A stretch of DNA of 64,000 bases. Source: Thermogemmatispora aurantia. GTDB taxonomy: Bacteria > Chloroflexota > Ktedonobacteria > Ktedonobacterales > Ktedonobacteraceae. The stretch is from positions 62,001 to 126,000 of the forward strand of contig NZ_BKZV01000007.1 in assembly GCF_008974285.1 (NCBI RefSeq). The letters run 5' to 3'. The notes under the pieces were generated by a model. It had not been told where the DNA came from and ran no database searches. It saw nothing but the letters and a program-made list of their open reading frames with translations. Shown here piece by piece: positions 9,056 to 17,877 of the stretch. Made by a program: the position numbers and the translations under genes. Positions within the stretch are counted from its first letter, which is position 1, and the number at the start of each line of letters is the position of its first letter.

Positions 9056-9613
9056 ATGAGGGATGCCATCCGTGAGTTGCTCAAATATCTCACCAATCAG
9101 GTTATCAATTATATTCCTTCTTATACACTACGCTATGCCTGGTATCGCGCGGTGCTGGGGTGGGAGATCGGTCCGCAAGTAACGATCCTTTCTGGCGTGC
9201 GTATTCAGATGGCAGGCCTGCGTGGCCGGGGGCGTCGCGTTGTGATTGGCAAAGGATCGGTGATTAACTATGGCTGTCTGCTCTATGTAACAGGGGGACT
9301 GATGATCGGCGAGCATGTCAGTCTCTCGCCGGGGGTCTGGCTGATCACTGGTTCGCATGATATCAACGATCCAGAGCACAAAGATATCTACAAGCCGATT
9401 GTAATAGGAAGCTATGCCTTCCTGGGAGCGCGGGCGACGGTCCTGGCAGGTGTGACCATCGGCGAAGGAGCCGTCGTTATGGCGGGCGCAGTCGTGACCC
9501 ATGATGTTCCTCCCTATACAATCGTGGGCGGCGTGCCTGCGCGCGTGGTCGGAGAGCGCCAGCTGCGCAATCCTTCCTATTCTCTGGCTCATTTTCATCC
9601 TCTGTTTGGTTAA
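9056..9613 (+). CDS. Hexapeptide-repeat acyltransferase (WcaF/Maa/NodL-like)
   Basis: A 185-aa left-handed beta-helix acyltransferase, which usually O-acetylates a sugar using acetyl-CoA. The hexapeptide pattern is clear: GKGSVINYGCLLYVTGG, IGEHVSLSPGVWLITGSHD, then IGSYAFLGARATVLAGVTIG and AVVMAGAVVTHDVPPYTIVG. The catalytic histidine is most likely the one in ITGSHD, and the GVPARVVG end block is standard. Start ATG 9056 has GGAGGTG five bases upstream and leaves out a poorly conserved N-terminal stretch. It opens a short plus-strand unit with the PIG-L gene and probably modifies the locus glycan or a precursor sugar. Confidence 0.9.
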   Translation: MRDAIRELLKYLTNQVINYIPSYTLRYAWYRAVLGWEIGPQVTILSGVRIQMAGLRGRGRRVVIGKGSVINYGCLLYVTGGLMIGEHVSLSPGVWLITGSHDINDPEHKDIYKPIVIGSYAFLGARATVLAGVTIGEGAVVMAGAVVTHDVPPYTIVGGVPARVVGERQLRNPSYSLAHFHPLFG

Positions 9614-9725
9614 CACCCCTGTTAGGCTGGCGGCAAGGGATTGGATTGATCTGTCTCGATTCCTTCCCTCGCTGTGCCAACTAGCTCAGGAAGCCGCTTG
9701 GTCGTGAGCTGAAAGGAGTTTAGGG

Positions 9726-10559
9726 TTGCTTGTCTCTGCTATGGACGATGTTGGTCCAGAGTATCAGCATGTCTATCTTTCACCACACTTCGATGATGCT
9801 GTCTATTCTTGTGGTGGAACTATTGCCTTACAAACGCTTCAAAAGGAATATTCACTGGTTGTAACTGTATTCGCTGGCCTTCCAGGACCCGATTTAAAGC
9901 TAAGCTCCTTTGCGCGACGCATCCAGCGCACGATGAGCAGTCACCAGCAGGCATTTAGTCTGGTGGAGCTTCGTCGCCAGGAAGACCAGCGAGCCTGCTC
10001 CTCGCTGCAGGCCGATTGCCTCTGGTTAGATTATCTCGACGCCATCTATCGCGGCTCTCCTGCTCTCTATCGCTGGAAACGGGCTATCGGCGGACGTATG
10101 CGTCAGGTCGATGCCTGGATTGTCGAAGATTTACTTCACCTTTGTCTGGCTCTCCATCGTCGCCTCCCCTCGCTCCACTGGTATGCGCCCTTGGGCGTTG
10201 GAGGCCATGTCGATCATCGTGTTGTTTCTGCCGCTGCCTTCCGGCTTCTCGTATATGGAGCTAATGTTGCCTTCTATGAGGATTTCCCCTATGTCCTGCA
10301 TCCCACTGCTCTCAAGAAGCGCCTGCAGGAGCTGGGGTTCATGATGCAGCCTCAGCTAGTGGAGATCTCGGATACGCTGGCTTTGCGCCAGCAGGCTGCC
10401 AGCCTCTATGCCTCGCAGGTGCGCATCAACTTTGGCACGGCGGCAACGCTTTATCAAAGCATCGAATGTTACAGTAGCCAGATCAGTCCGAAGCAGGGGG
10501 CGCATGTGGAGCGTTTCTGGCGACCGGCTCTGCAGAGTGACTGCCCGCATCCCCACTAG
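9726..10559 (+). CDS. PIG-L/LmbE family zinc-dependent N-deacetylase
   Basis: A 277-aa protein with the two metal and catalytic motifs of the family: SPHFDDAVYSCGG (P-H-x-D-D) near residue 20 and GVGGHVDHRVV (H-x-x-H type) near residue 160. Family members remove acetyl groups from N-acetylglucosamine-containing substrates such as GlcNAc-PI, mycothiol precursors or chitobiose. The start is a TTG at 9726: AAAGGAG lies seven bases before it, while the next ATG at 9741 is too far from any ribosome site. Placed next to the acyltransferase, it could swap or remove N-acetyl groups on an amino sugar; the substrate is not shown by sequence. Confidence 0.87.
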   Translation: MLVSAMDDVGPEYQHVYLSPHFDDAVYSCGGTIALQTLQKEYSLVVTVFAGLPGPDLKLSSFARRIQRTMSSHQQAFSLVELRRQEDQRACSSLQADCLWLDYLDAIYRGSPALYRWKRAIGGRMRQVDAWIVEDLLHLCLALHRRLPSLHWYAPLGVGGHVDHRVVSAAAFRLLVYGANVAFYEDFPYVLHPTALKKRLQELGFMMQPQLVEISDTLALRQQAASLYASQVRINFGTAATLYQSIECYSSQISPKQGAHVERFWRPALQSDCPHPH

Positions 10560-10564
10560 TAAAA

Positions 10565-10598
10565 CGACTGGCGGAGGGTGAGACATCTCCGCCAGTCG
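10565..10598. terminator. Perfect 12-bp hairpin between convergent genes
   Basis: CGACTGGCGGAG and CTCCGCCAGTCG form a perfect 12-bp stem with a ten-base loop. Read on the minus strand the stem is followed by TTTTACTAG, so it is a good intrinsic terminator for the GH18 gene ending at 10693. It begins six bases after the PIG-L stop and may also work on the plus strand, though no T run follows there. Confidence 0.8.
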
Positions 10599-10692
10599 CC
10601 TCCAATCGCGGAGCGGAGTTAGAGGAAACCTGCACAGACCTCCTTTGATCTTGCTGGGTGTTAAGAGGGGGTGGAGGGTAATGGTTCGTTCG

Positions 10693-12015
10693 CTAGCAGG
10701 GACCCAGCTGGACCCAGACGCCGGCTGGACCGCCCGGCACGTCGTTGTATGTCCACCACTTGGCCTGCCAGAGATAGCCGTTATAGGTCACTTTGCTGCC
10801 CCCGCTATAAGCCGTGGTAGGACTCCACGGGGCAATGCCTGCGCAGCTGCTGCCAGTTGAGGGTGTAGGCGTCGGCGAGGGAGTGAGAGTCGGGGCAGGT
10901 GTGGCGGTGGGCGTTGGCGTTGATGGCGTTGACGAAGGAACTACTGTAGGAGTCGCTGTGCTCGTCTGAGCGAATTGGGTAACGATGCGGGTGAAGTCCC
11001 AGTCGTTCTGAGGCACGCTACTACAGGTGGCCGAGAGGTTCCCGTTGTTATCTGGCGGCGTGCACTGGCGATCGCGGTTTACCGACCAGAAAGTAAAGCG
11101 GGCCAGGTGATTGCTCTCGACGAAGCTAAGCACCGTCTGGAAATCGGACTGATAGAAGTACTCGCCACTATCGGTGCGCCCATTCATAGAAGAGATGCCC
11201 TCATGGGCGTAGGCAGTCGCGCTATCCCAGCCAAAGGTGTTCATTAGCATGGTGTGGAAGCTCTGCAAAGCGCTGATTTGGCTGCTGGCACCGCTGAAGC
11301 CTCCGTCAAAGGGCATGATGGAGTAGCTGCTCGGAGTGTAGCCGAGGCTGCGCGCGGTCGTGAGCAGCTGCTGTCCAAAGTAGCCAGTCCCCGAGGTGGT
11401 TCCCGGGAGGGTGATAGTGATTAGAAGGCCGGGGTTGTTTGCCTGCAGAATCTGAGCGGCTCCCAGCTCGTTGTTGATAGCGCTGGCGTTCTCGTACTCC
11501 GGTTCTTCCAGGTCGAGGTCAATCGCACGCAGGCCGTACTTGCTAATGACTGCTTGCTCTGCAGCGGCGGTAGCCTGGGCGGTACCACAGACCTGTCCCA
11601 GTTTCGTGCCATTATAGCCGCCGAAAGAGACCACCACATCCCCGCCGGCTGCTCGCACAGCATTGATAATAGGGCCAACCTGGGTATCGGTTGAGACATC
11701 GATCAAGCCGCTGTCGGCCTCCCAGGCAGGTGTACAGCTGTTGTCTGCCACAATGAAGGCCAGTGTAAAGACGCGTGCGCCAGTCGCGGCCATAACAGTA
11801 GTAAGGGACGGTGGGTTATTGGCGAGGGGCATGACGTAAGGAGCCGCATTGTACCAGGCCGTCCCTGGAGACGCGGCAGCTTGGGCTGGCCGCTGCTGGT
11901 ACTGGAGGCTGAAGGCTACCGCTGCAAGGCAGACTACAAGGAAAGCGACAGAGACGAGCAGCAAGGCTCTTCGGGTTGGCGGTCCACTTGTGCAGGAAGT
12001 TCTCAGAGGCAGCAT
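10693..12015 (-). CDS. Secreted GH18-like glycoside hydrolase with CBM5/12 chitin-binding module
   Basis: A 440-aa secreted protein. A membrane segment or signal peptide spans residues 17-46 (LLVSVAFLVVCLAAVAF, then AQAAA). The catalytic region (50-330) resembles actinobacterial GH18 chitinases in which AIDLDLEEPE carries the D-x-D-x-E catalytic pattern; the extra aspartate normally three residues before is replaced. A Pro/Thr/Ser linker (about 340-385) leads to a C-terminal CBM5/12 module (APWSPTTAYSGGSKVTYNG, then the typical LWQAKWWT). AAGGAG eight bases before ATG 12015 supports the start. It likely attacks chitin or related GlcNAc polymers outside the cell. It follows a second GH18 gene on the same strand. 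Confidence 0.87.
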   Translation of the reverse strand: MLPLRTSCTSGPPTRRALLLVSVAFLVVCLAAVAFSLQYQQRPAQAAASPGTAWYNAAPYVMPLANNPPSLTTVMAATGARVFTLAFIVADNSCTPAWEADSGLIDVSTDTQVGPIINAVRAAGGDVVVSFGGYNGTKLGQVCGTAQATAAAEQAVISKYGLRAIDLDLEEPEYENASAINNELGAAQILQANNPGLLITITLPGTTSGTGYFGQQLLTTARSLGYTPSSYSIMPFDGGFSGASSQISALQSFHTMLMNTFGWDSATAYAHEGISSMNGRTDSGEYFYQSDFQTVLSFVESNHLARFTFWSVNRDRQCTPPDNNGNLSATCSSVPQNDWDFTRIVTQFAQTSTATPTVVPSSTPSTPTPTATPAPTLTPSPTPTPSTGSSCAGIAPWSPTTAYSGGSKVTYNGYLWQAKWWTYNDVPGGPAGVWVQLGPC

Positions 12016-12168
12016 ATCTTAGCTCCTTTGCTTGCTAGTGCTAGTGATTGTGGAGGGCCATAAGGAGAAGTCAGGGTGAGGGAGGAGAGTGACAGAACAG
12101 TCTAAGACCTGGACAAGGCTGTGCTGCCTGCTCTCGCTCCCCCTTTGCTCGTGGTCTCGCGTTGCAGC

Positions 12169-14433
12169 CTATTGAAGGGAGACGTCGTCTACATAGACGT
12201 TGCCCTGCAGGTACCAGCCATGCACGTAGATGGTGACACTGGTGGTCGAGGAGCCAGTTGTGAAGGAAACCGAAAGCAGCGTGTAGCTACTGCTGCTGGT
12301 CCAGTTGCTCGCTCCACCGCTGATGCCCAGGTAGGCATAAGGACCATCCACGTAGGCGCTCAGCGTATAGGTATGATTCGGTTGGACGCTGATCGTCTGA
12401 GTGCACTGGCCTGTTGTAGAACTCGTCGGAGTGATCTGCAGCGCGTAAGAGCCGCTGTGAACAGGCGAGGTAACAACCTGATCACCTGAGTCGCAGCTCC
12501 AGGGTGCCAGTGAGCCACTCTCAAAGCCGGGGTTCGCGACCAGGTTGCCTCCGGACGGAGGAGAGGTCGGTGTTGGGCTAGGGGTAGGAGTAGCCGTCGG
12601 CGCTGATGTGGGCGTTGGCGTAGGCGTGGGAGTACTGGTCGGTATGGGCGTCGGGGTCGCTGTCGGGGTTGGTGTGGGTGTTGGTGTCGGACCAGGGTTC
12701 GAGGTGCCTCCCAGACCATTGACGATGGCGTTCAGCAGCGTATCGGCTGTGTCCTCATCTTCCAGGGAGAACATCATGGCACCGGCCAGGCCCTTGTTCT
12801 TGATGTAGGTCGTTTTCGCTGCGATCGACTGCGGCGTATCGCCGGTGTAGAAGTTCGTGCCGTCGTAGATCCAGGAAGCCTGCGTGGTCGAATCGAAGAA
12901 GTTGTCACTCGCGTTACTCGTCAGGCCAGCGGCGGCCAGCTCCTTGTAGAAAGCGACACCGGGGGTCTGACTGTAGGAGAAAGACGGTGAAGGGCCAGTA
13001 GCAGACTGGTAGAGGCCATGCGTATTGCCAGCGGGTACGCCTGTCCATCCACGGTAGTAGAAGGGGAAGCCCATCACCAGCTTGCTGGCGGGAAAGCCGC
13101 CAGGGATACTGTAGGCTGACAGTCCGCTTGTCCAGGCCTGGATGGACGTATCAATATTATATTTGGCCTGACCGGGGGGGATAGGAGCCGAGGGATCTTG
13201 GGGCGACCCATAGAGCGGATCCTGGAAATTCGTTGGGCCGCTGCTCTCCCAGGCTCCGTGCATGTCATAAGTCATGACATCGGCGTAATCCAGGTAATTC
13301 CCGATCTGATCGGTCTGGATCTGCATAATCTTATCCTGTCCCGAAGGGACAGCCGCTGTTAGCGTGAAATGCTTGCCAATGCTGGCCCCATAGGCGTCCA
13401 GCTCGTTGCGGAACTCCTGGAGCAGGAGCGTGAAGTTAGCTTTATCCTGGGGGCCATAGTGGTTGCCAACATGCCCGAGGACACCGGGGTACTCCCAGTC
13501 AATGTCGAAGCCATCGAAGATTCCGGCAGCGGAGGCAGGACCGCCCGAGGGATCACCGCTGATGCCCGTGGGCAAGTTCCCCTTAAGGAACATATCGATG
13601 CAGGAGCTAACGAACTTCTGGCGTGAGGAGGCCGTTGCCGCCACATCGGAGAAGTACTTTGAATAGGTCCAGCCGCCGATGGAGAGCAGAATCTTCAGAT
13701 TGGGATATTTGACCTTCAGCTCACGGAGCTGGTTGAAGTTGCCCTTGATCGGCTGACTGTAAGAGTCCGAGCTGCCGTCAACGGAGTTAGCGCTGCTATA
13801 GCTCTTCTGATAGTCCGCAAAGGCATCGCCTGCCCCATCGCCGGCGTTGGGGTCGTTCTCATTGCTGGAGTCTGCCGCCTTGATCGCCTCAAAGCAGGTC
13901 AGATTCGTGGGGTCGATGTTCTCGAAAGCGTAGATAATCATGGTCAGGCGTGAGGCTGCTCCCGAGGTATCGACGGTTGAGGGATAGTAAGCGTTGCCGT
14001 AAATGCTCCACTGGTCGAAGTAGGCAATTTTCTGATAAGTGGGAGTGCTGGCTGCCTGAGTGGAGGCGGTAATGGGGTCGCTGGGAGCCGAGGTATTGCC
14101 GTCCTTGTCGTAAGCTTGAACGGTGAAGGTGTAGCTCGTCGAGGGCAGCAGCGAGCTGATGGTCACAGCCGTACCCATCGAGGTGGCAACGATATTGCTG
14201 CCGTTATAGACGTAGTAGGCTGGCACGTCGCCAGTACCGGAATTGTCAGTGGAGGGTGACCAGGCCAGGGTGATCGCTTGCGGACCGGTGGCAACTACAT
14301 GGACATTGGTTGGTGTGGTAATCACCGTGGCCCCACGCACCTGGAGCGGATGAGAGTAGAGCAGAGCGGCCAGGCCCGAGCAGAGCAGAGCCACCGCTAT
14401 TCCAAGCTGCAAGAGTCTTTCCTGTCGTCTCAT
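12169..14433 (-). CDS. Secreted GH18 chitinase with fibronectin-III and C-terminal CBM
   Basis: A 754-aa modular chitinase: signal peptide (about 1-33), fibronectin type III domain (about 35-125, with [13 protein letters not shown] and [13 protein letters not shown]), GH18 barrel (about 135-565) with the complete catalytic motif [12 protein letters not shown] near residue 314, substrate-wall motifs [12 protein letters not shown] and [14 protein letters not shown], a Pro/Thr linker (about 573-625) and a jelly-roll CBM4/9/16-like module ([18 protein letters not shown] to VYVDDVSLQ). The length fits ChiA/ChiD-like bacterial chitinases. AAGGAG six bases before ATG 14433 marks the start. It probably cleaves chitin in fungal debris; its position inside the polysaccharide locus may be coincidental. 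Confidence 0.94.
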   Translation of the reverse strand: MRRQERLLQLGIAVALLCSGLAALLYSHPLQVRGATVITTPTNVHVVATGPQAITLAWSPSTDNSGTGDVPAYYVYNGSNIVATSMGTAVTISSLLPSTSYTFTVQAYDKDGNTSAPSDPITASTQAASTPTYQKIAYFDQWSIYGNAYYPSTVDTSGAASRLTMIIYAFENIDPTNLTCFEAIKAADSSNENDPNAGDGAGDAFADYQKSYSSANSVDGSSDSYSQPIKGNFNQLRELKVKYPNLKILLSIGGWTYSKYFSDVAATASSRQKFVSSCIDMFLKGNLPTGISGDPSGGPASAAGIFDGFDIDWEYPGVLGHVGNHYGPQDKANFTLLLQEFRNELDAYGASIGKHFTLTAAVPSGQDKIMQIQTDQIGNYLDYADVMTYDMHGAWESSGPTNFQDPLYGSPQDPSAPIPPGQAKYNIDTSIQAWTSGLSAYSIPGGFPASKLVMGFPFYYRGWTGVPAGNTHGLYQSATGPSPSFSYSQTPGVAFYKELAAAGLTSNASDNFFDSTTQASWIYDGTNFYTGDTPQSIAAKTTYIKNKGLAGAMMFSLEDEDTADTLLNAIVNGLGGTSNPGPTPTPTPTPTATPTPIPTSTPTPTPTPTSAPTATPTPSPTPTSPPSGGNLVANPGFESGSLAPWSCDSGDQVVTSPVHSGSYALQITPTSSTTGQCTQTISVQPNHTYTLSAYVDGPYAYLGISGGASNWTSSSSYTLLSVSFTTGSSTTSVTIYVHGWYLQGNVYVDDVSLQ
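12555..12700 (-). repeat. Low-complexity repeat coding a Pro-Thr linker
   Basis: The segment is a run of near-repeats of a (GGTGTTGGCGTA)-like unit on the plus strand, encoding alternating Pro-Thr on the minus strand. It is a flexible, probably glycosylated linker between the GH18 barrel and the CBM. A similar shorter run encodes the linker of the neighbouring GH18 gene near 10870-10960. Such tracts are prone to length change by slippage. Confidence 0.75.
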
Positions 14434-14899
14434 GGTTTCTCCTTGCTAACATTCCTTGCTAGCAGTCTCGGCTGGGAGGACCCTGGCAAAGACACGCGGC
14501 AGCCGACCAACCGCGTGCTGAGCGTCGCGCGTGCGGATCTGGACAGGGCTATGTAGGGCTGCCTGAAAGCGAGCAGAGCAGCCCTTTCGCCACTCTCTCC
14601 TCCTTTCTTCTCGAACTCAGGCAGGTCAGGGCCGGCCTCTGTCCACAAATGGCCCGAAGACATGTGTCGCAGTGTGCAAGCCCTGTCTCAGCGGAAGTCC
14701 TCAGTGCTTGTCTTCCACCTGTGGCGCGTTCGCGTCGGTTGTGGACAACGAGGCCAGACTGCTACCTGCCGCGAAGAGATCCCGGCAGGCCCCGGAGGCC
14801 GGTTGATCTCCTCATATGGAGTGTACCCATTTATGGTGTATATGTCAAGATGTATAGACCAGATAGATTGGAGGGGGAAGAGGGTGGTGGAGGGATGCT
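14434..14899. other. Intergenic region upstream of the large chitinase, with two hairpins
   Basis: These 466 bases lie between the ATP-grasp stop and the chitinase start, both on the minus strand, so a chitinase promoter should be here. Two inverted repeats are visible: CACGCGG/CCGCGTG at 14493-14499 and 14511-14517, and GGGCTGC/GCAGCCC at 14556-14562 and 14578-14584 (followed by TTTCG on the plus strand). An AT-richer patch lies at 14812-14870. No protein-coding frame here is convincing. Confidence 0.45.
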
Positions 14900-16159
14900 T
14901 TAGCGTGCTGGGGGGGCTGCCTCTTGAGGGAGGGTGGAGGGAGGGCAGGGAGCGGAGTGAGTAGTCTGGAAGCGACTGACGCGCAGCAAGGCGACGAGCA
15001 AATCGCCGACGGCGGGCAAAGGATCGGTCAAAGAGAAGACGGAGAAGGTGGTAGGGCCGACCAGTGAACGGAGATAAGCAAGGGGGCTGGAGAGGCCAGC
15101 GCGTATCTCCTGGAGACCGGCGGGCAGGTCGGTCAAGAGGCGCAGCCAGCGAACGCCATAGCGGATAGGGCCGGGGTGATCGCCAGCTTGGCCGATAGCC
15201 TGGCAATACTGCAGGTAGGGCAGGTCCAGGCCGCAGGCCACGCAGAGCGTGTGCCAGCCCCAGGGGCGCAGATTGATATCGAGCAGCTTATAGCGGTCAT
15301 CGCGAGGGTCAAGCTTAAACTCGACCTCGACCATGCCGTTTGCGCCCATGAAGTGGAGCAGCTTCTCGGCCAAAGGGTAGAGAGCCGGGACCTTGACAGC
15401 CTCTACGAAGCTAGAGCCAAGGCCGTAGTCGATTGGATATTGGCGGCGGCGGCGGGCGGTCAAGGCGTAGAGCAGCTGGCCGTTCTCACAGAAAGCGCCC
15501 AGCGAATACTGAAGCTGGCCTCCACCGGGGATAAGCTCCTGAAGCAAGATCTCATCGGCCTCCAGGACTGTGCGGGCCTGGCGATAGGCGCTGAGCAGCT
15601 CAGCGTGGCTTCGGGCTTCCAGAGCCTTGAGGCGCAACGTATATTGCAGGTGGACCGAGATGGCCGGCTTCACGATCACAGGAAACTGGAGATCGAGGTC
15701 TGCCAGGGCCTGCTCATCGGCGGGGTACCAGGTGCGTGGTGTCGGGACATCCAGCTCCTGGGCCATGCGGTAAGTCAAGCGTTTATCGAGGGCCCAGCGA
15801 GCCACCTCCCAGGGTGGAGTTGTGAGCCGGTAAAGGCGAGCCAGTTCCGTATGGTGGCGGCTAATCAGCTCGACGGCCTCATCCTGCATAGGGAAAAGGA
15901 CGGCGCCCTGCAGACTGCTGGCGGGTTCAGAGGAAAGCAAGAATGTCAGCAGCGCCTCATCGCCGAGGGAGCCGGGCCAGCGAATACGCTGGCGCGTATA
16001 GCGTGAGAACCACGCAGAGCGTGGCACGGCATCGAGTACTGTGCAGGCGATGCCTCGGCGGCCCAAGCGGCGCGCGACTCCCAGAGCTTTGAAATCGCTT
16101 CCCAGGATCAAGACAGGGGGGAGTCTCTTCTCTCCCCCCTCAACAGATCTACCAGGCAT
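14900..16159 (-). CDS. ATP-grasp carboxylate-amine (or thiol) ligase
   Basis: A 419-aa ATP-grasp enzyme that should activate a carboxylate as acyl-phosphate and join it to an amine. The N-terminal pre-grasp domain has a Rossmann-like opening (VLILGSDFKALGVARRLGRR). The grasp domain shows FPVIVKPAISVHLQYT (ATP-binding lysine), ILLQELIPGGGQ and the metal-binding pair EVEFK and LLDINLRPWGW near residues 275-300. It resembles the PylC/carbamoyl-phosphate-synthase-like and XrtA-locus ATP-grasp proteins. It is 67 bases downstream of the FAD oxidoreductase and is probably co-transcribed with it. The substrates are not known; an amino-acid adduct of a sugar or peptide is a reasonable guess. Confidence 0.85.
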   Translation of the reverse strand: MPGRSVEGGEKRLPPVLILGSDFKALGVARRLGRRGIACTVLDAVPRSAWFSRYTRQRIRWPGSLGDEALLTFLLSSEPASSLQGAVLFPMQDEAVELISRHHTELARLYRLTTPPWEVARWALDKRLTYRMAQELDVPTPRTWYPADEQALADLDLQFPVIVKPAISVHLQYTLRLKALEARSHAELLSAYRQARTVLEADEILLQELIPGGGQLQYSLGAFCENGQLLYALTARRRRQYPIDYGLGSSFVEAVKVPALYPLAEKLLHFMGANGMVEVEFKLDPRDDRYKLLDINLRPWGWHTLCVACGLDLPYLQYCQAIGQAGDHPGPIRYGVRWLRLLTDLPAGLQEIRAGLSSPLAYLRSLVGPTTFSVFSLTDPLPAVGDLLVALLRVSRFQTTHSAPCPPSTLPQEAAPPAR

Positions 16160-16226
16160 CAGCGTACCTACCGACCGAGAATAGCGCGGTGGCCAGCTTC
16201 AAGAAAGGCAAGGCACTCAGCCGAAG

Positions 16227-17399
16227 CTAAGCGAAGCGGCGGTCGCGCTGGACGCAGCGCAAGATCTGGCGAGCGGGGATCTTCGCCCCAGCCACGAAAC
16301 GGCAGATTGGTCCGAAACTGTGGTTGGCCAGCGCGCCAGCGAAGTGGAGGCGAGGCACTGACGACTCGAACCACTCGTTGAGCACGGGATAGCCATCGCG
16401 GGCCAGGATCTGCGCCCGCAAAGCCTCGTCAAGGTAAGTCAGCTTATGAATATTCGGACGATAGCCAGTCCCCAGGAACAGGTGGTCGACCAGGCGTGTA
16501 CTTCCGTCACTCAGCGTCAGCTCCAGGCGCTCGCCGCAAGGAACGGCCTTCACGACTTCCGCCGTATCTGTGATACGGACATGGCCCTCTACCCGTGGGC
16601 GCAGCCACTCTGCCCCTGCTGGTCGGACGGCGCGACGGTCGAGGGCATAGCGCGTCTTCTCTGGGAAGAGACGGAAGAGCAGTGGCGAGGCGACCAGCCA
16701 GTTGAGGCCCGGGGGTCCGACATCGCTGGGGGGGTAGAAGATACGGCGAGCGGGACCGGTGCGGTGGTAAAGCGCGCGGTTAATCCAGATCACCGGACCG
16801 CGAGCAATCAGCTCCACGCTGGCACCGGCCTCGTGGAGCAGGGCGGCGCACTCGAGGGCGCTCTGGCCGCGTCCAACGATAGCCACCTCGCGATTCGCAA
16901 AGCTGGAGAAATCGCGGTGGGCCTGCGTATGGGAAGCCAGCTCGGGCGGCAGGTGACGCGCGAACTCAGGCACGTAGCAAAACGGGGCGATCCCGCTGGC
17001 GACCACAACGCGCCTCGCTTTCAGAGAGCGGCCATCTGCCAGCTCAAGCACGAATGTTTCACCATCGCGGACCAGCCTGGTGATATACGTCGGGTCTACA
17101 TCGGGAACCGCCTGACGCTGGAACCAGCAGCAATAACTCAGAAAAAGCGTGATTGGCAGCGGCTCCTGGCGTGGCGTGCTGGTAGCGGTGCAGTAGCGAT
17201 CCAGACTATAGCGATCATCCGGATCGAAGAGCGTCGAGGCGCTCCAGACTGACTTCAGGTGAAAGCCAGTGGGCATTTGCTGCCAAAACTCCATTGTACG
17301 ACCAAAGACCAGGGCGGGCTGAGCGCGCCCCTTCAGATAAGCGCCGATCGAAAGCCCGTATGGTCCAGCGCCGATGACGACTGTGGTATCGTTGCTCAC
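16227..17399 (-). CDS. FAD/NAD(P)-dependent monooxygenase-like oxidoreductase
   Basis: A 390-aa two-dinucleotide-fold flavoprotein. The FAD site is VVIGAGPYGLSIGAYL at the N-terminus, the NAD(P) site is VAIVGRGQSALECAALL around residue 175, and the C-terminal LFLGTGYRPN is the usual closing motif. The segment LKSVWSASTLFDPDDRYSL resembles lysine/ornithine N-hydroxylases and the HpyO-type urate hydroxylases, so hydroxylation of an amine or heterocycle is possible. The GTG at 17399 is chosen because GGGAGG precedes it at a usable distance; a GTG at 17441 adds 14 residues without a ribosome site. It lies upstream of the ATP-grasp gene and is divergent from the GT4 at 17878. Confidence 0.83.
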   Translation of the reverse strand: MSNDTTVVIGAGPYGLSIGAYLKGRAQPALVFGRTMEFWQQMPTGFHLKSVWSASTLFDPDDRYSLDRYCTATSTPRQEPLPITLFLSYCCWFQRQAVPDVDPTYITRLVRDGETFVLELADGRSLKARRVVVASGIAPFCYVPEFARHLPPELASHTQAHRDFSSFANREVAIVGRGQSALECAALLHEAGASVELIARGPVIWINRALYHRTGPARRIFYPPSDVGPPGLNWLVASPLLFRLFPEKTRYALDRRAVRPAGAEWLRPRVEGHVRITDTAEVVKAVPCGERLELTLSDGSTRLVDHLFLGTGYRPNIHKLTYLDEALRAQILARDGYPVLNEWFESSVPRLHFAGALANHSFGPICRFVAGAKIPARQILRCVQRDRRFA

Positions 17400-17877
17400 G
17401 CAAGCACCCTCCCTCTCTCGCAGCTGATCGCCGCCGGCCACCAGTCAATGCGGCCTGCTGGCGAGTGCAGTCTTACTGTCTTTGACAGCATACTGCTTGT
17501 GCGTTGGGAAGCGATGTTTCTTCTGGTGAAGAAGATGTCGTGATAGCGAGAAGGGTTATGTGAATTGGTAGAGATAGCAAGCGTTCCCCTTTCGATTGTG
17601 AATATGCACTTCCTGGCCTCTTCAGGAACACATTCTTGACCGAAAGGTCAACCGTTCCGCGATCAGCAGGCGCTATGCTTACTGACTGGGCAGGTTCCTT
17701 AGCTGATAAGCAACAACAATGAAAGGGTTGCGGTTGCAGCGACCCCCGTGCCGAGCGTCTGCGTCTCCATGCGCTCGGTGGCAATGGCAACCAGCCTGGA
17801 AGGAGTAGCTACCTGGAGGAGCCAGTGCGCCTTGCCTATAGCGCTGGCAGGCAACGCCGAGCGAGAGAGGTACCTTG
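17400..17877. other. Divergent intergenic region (FAD oxidoreductase / GT4)
   Basis: The 478 bases should hold both promoters of the divergent pair. Two adjacent hairpins near its centre are described separately. The flanks show no recognisable coding frame; open stretches on the minus strand around 17473-17790 have an atypical composition and no ribosome site. Confidence 0.45.
17610..17658 (+). promoter_or_regulatory. Two overlapping, mutually exclusive RNA hairpins in GT4 leader
   Basis: TTCCTG/CAGGAA (17610-17615 and 17623-17628) forms one hairpin. TTGACC-GAAA-GGTCAA (17636-17651) forms a second, capped by a stable GNRA tetraloop when read on the plus strand. GGAAC (17625-17629) can instead pair with GTTCC (17654-17658), enclosing the tetraloop hairpin and breaking the first one. 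This is the layout of a leader that can switch folds, 220 bases before the GT4 start. No known riboswitch class is recognised. Confidence 0.4.

Noticed and set aside
12555-12700. Repeat array that might be read as a CRISPR or tandem satellite
   Set aside because: Units are short, in frame and variable, have no spacers, and encode the protein linker.
12545-12808. Plus-strand frame coding a Val-Gly repeat
   Set aside because: It is the opposite strand of the Pro-Thr linker of the chitinase, so the repeat is a by-product of linker codons.
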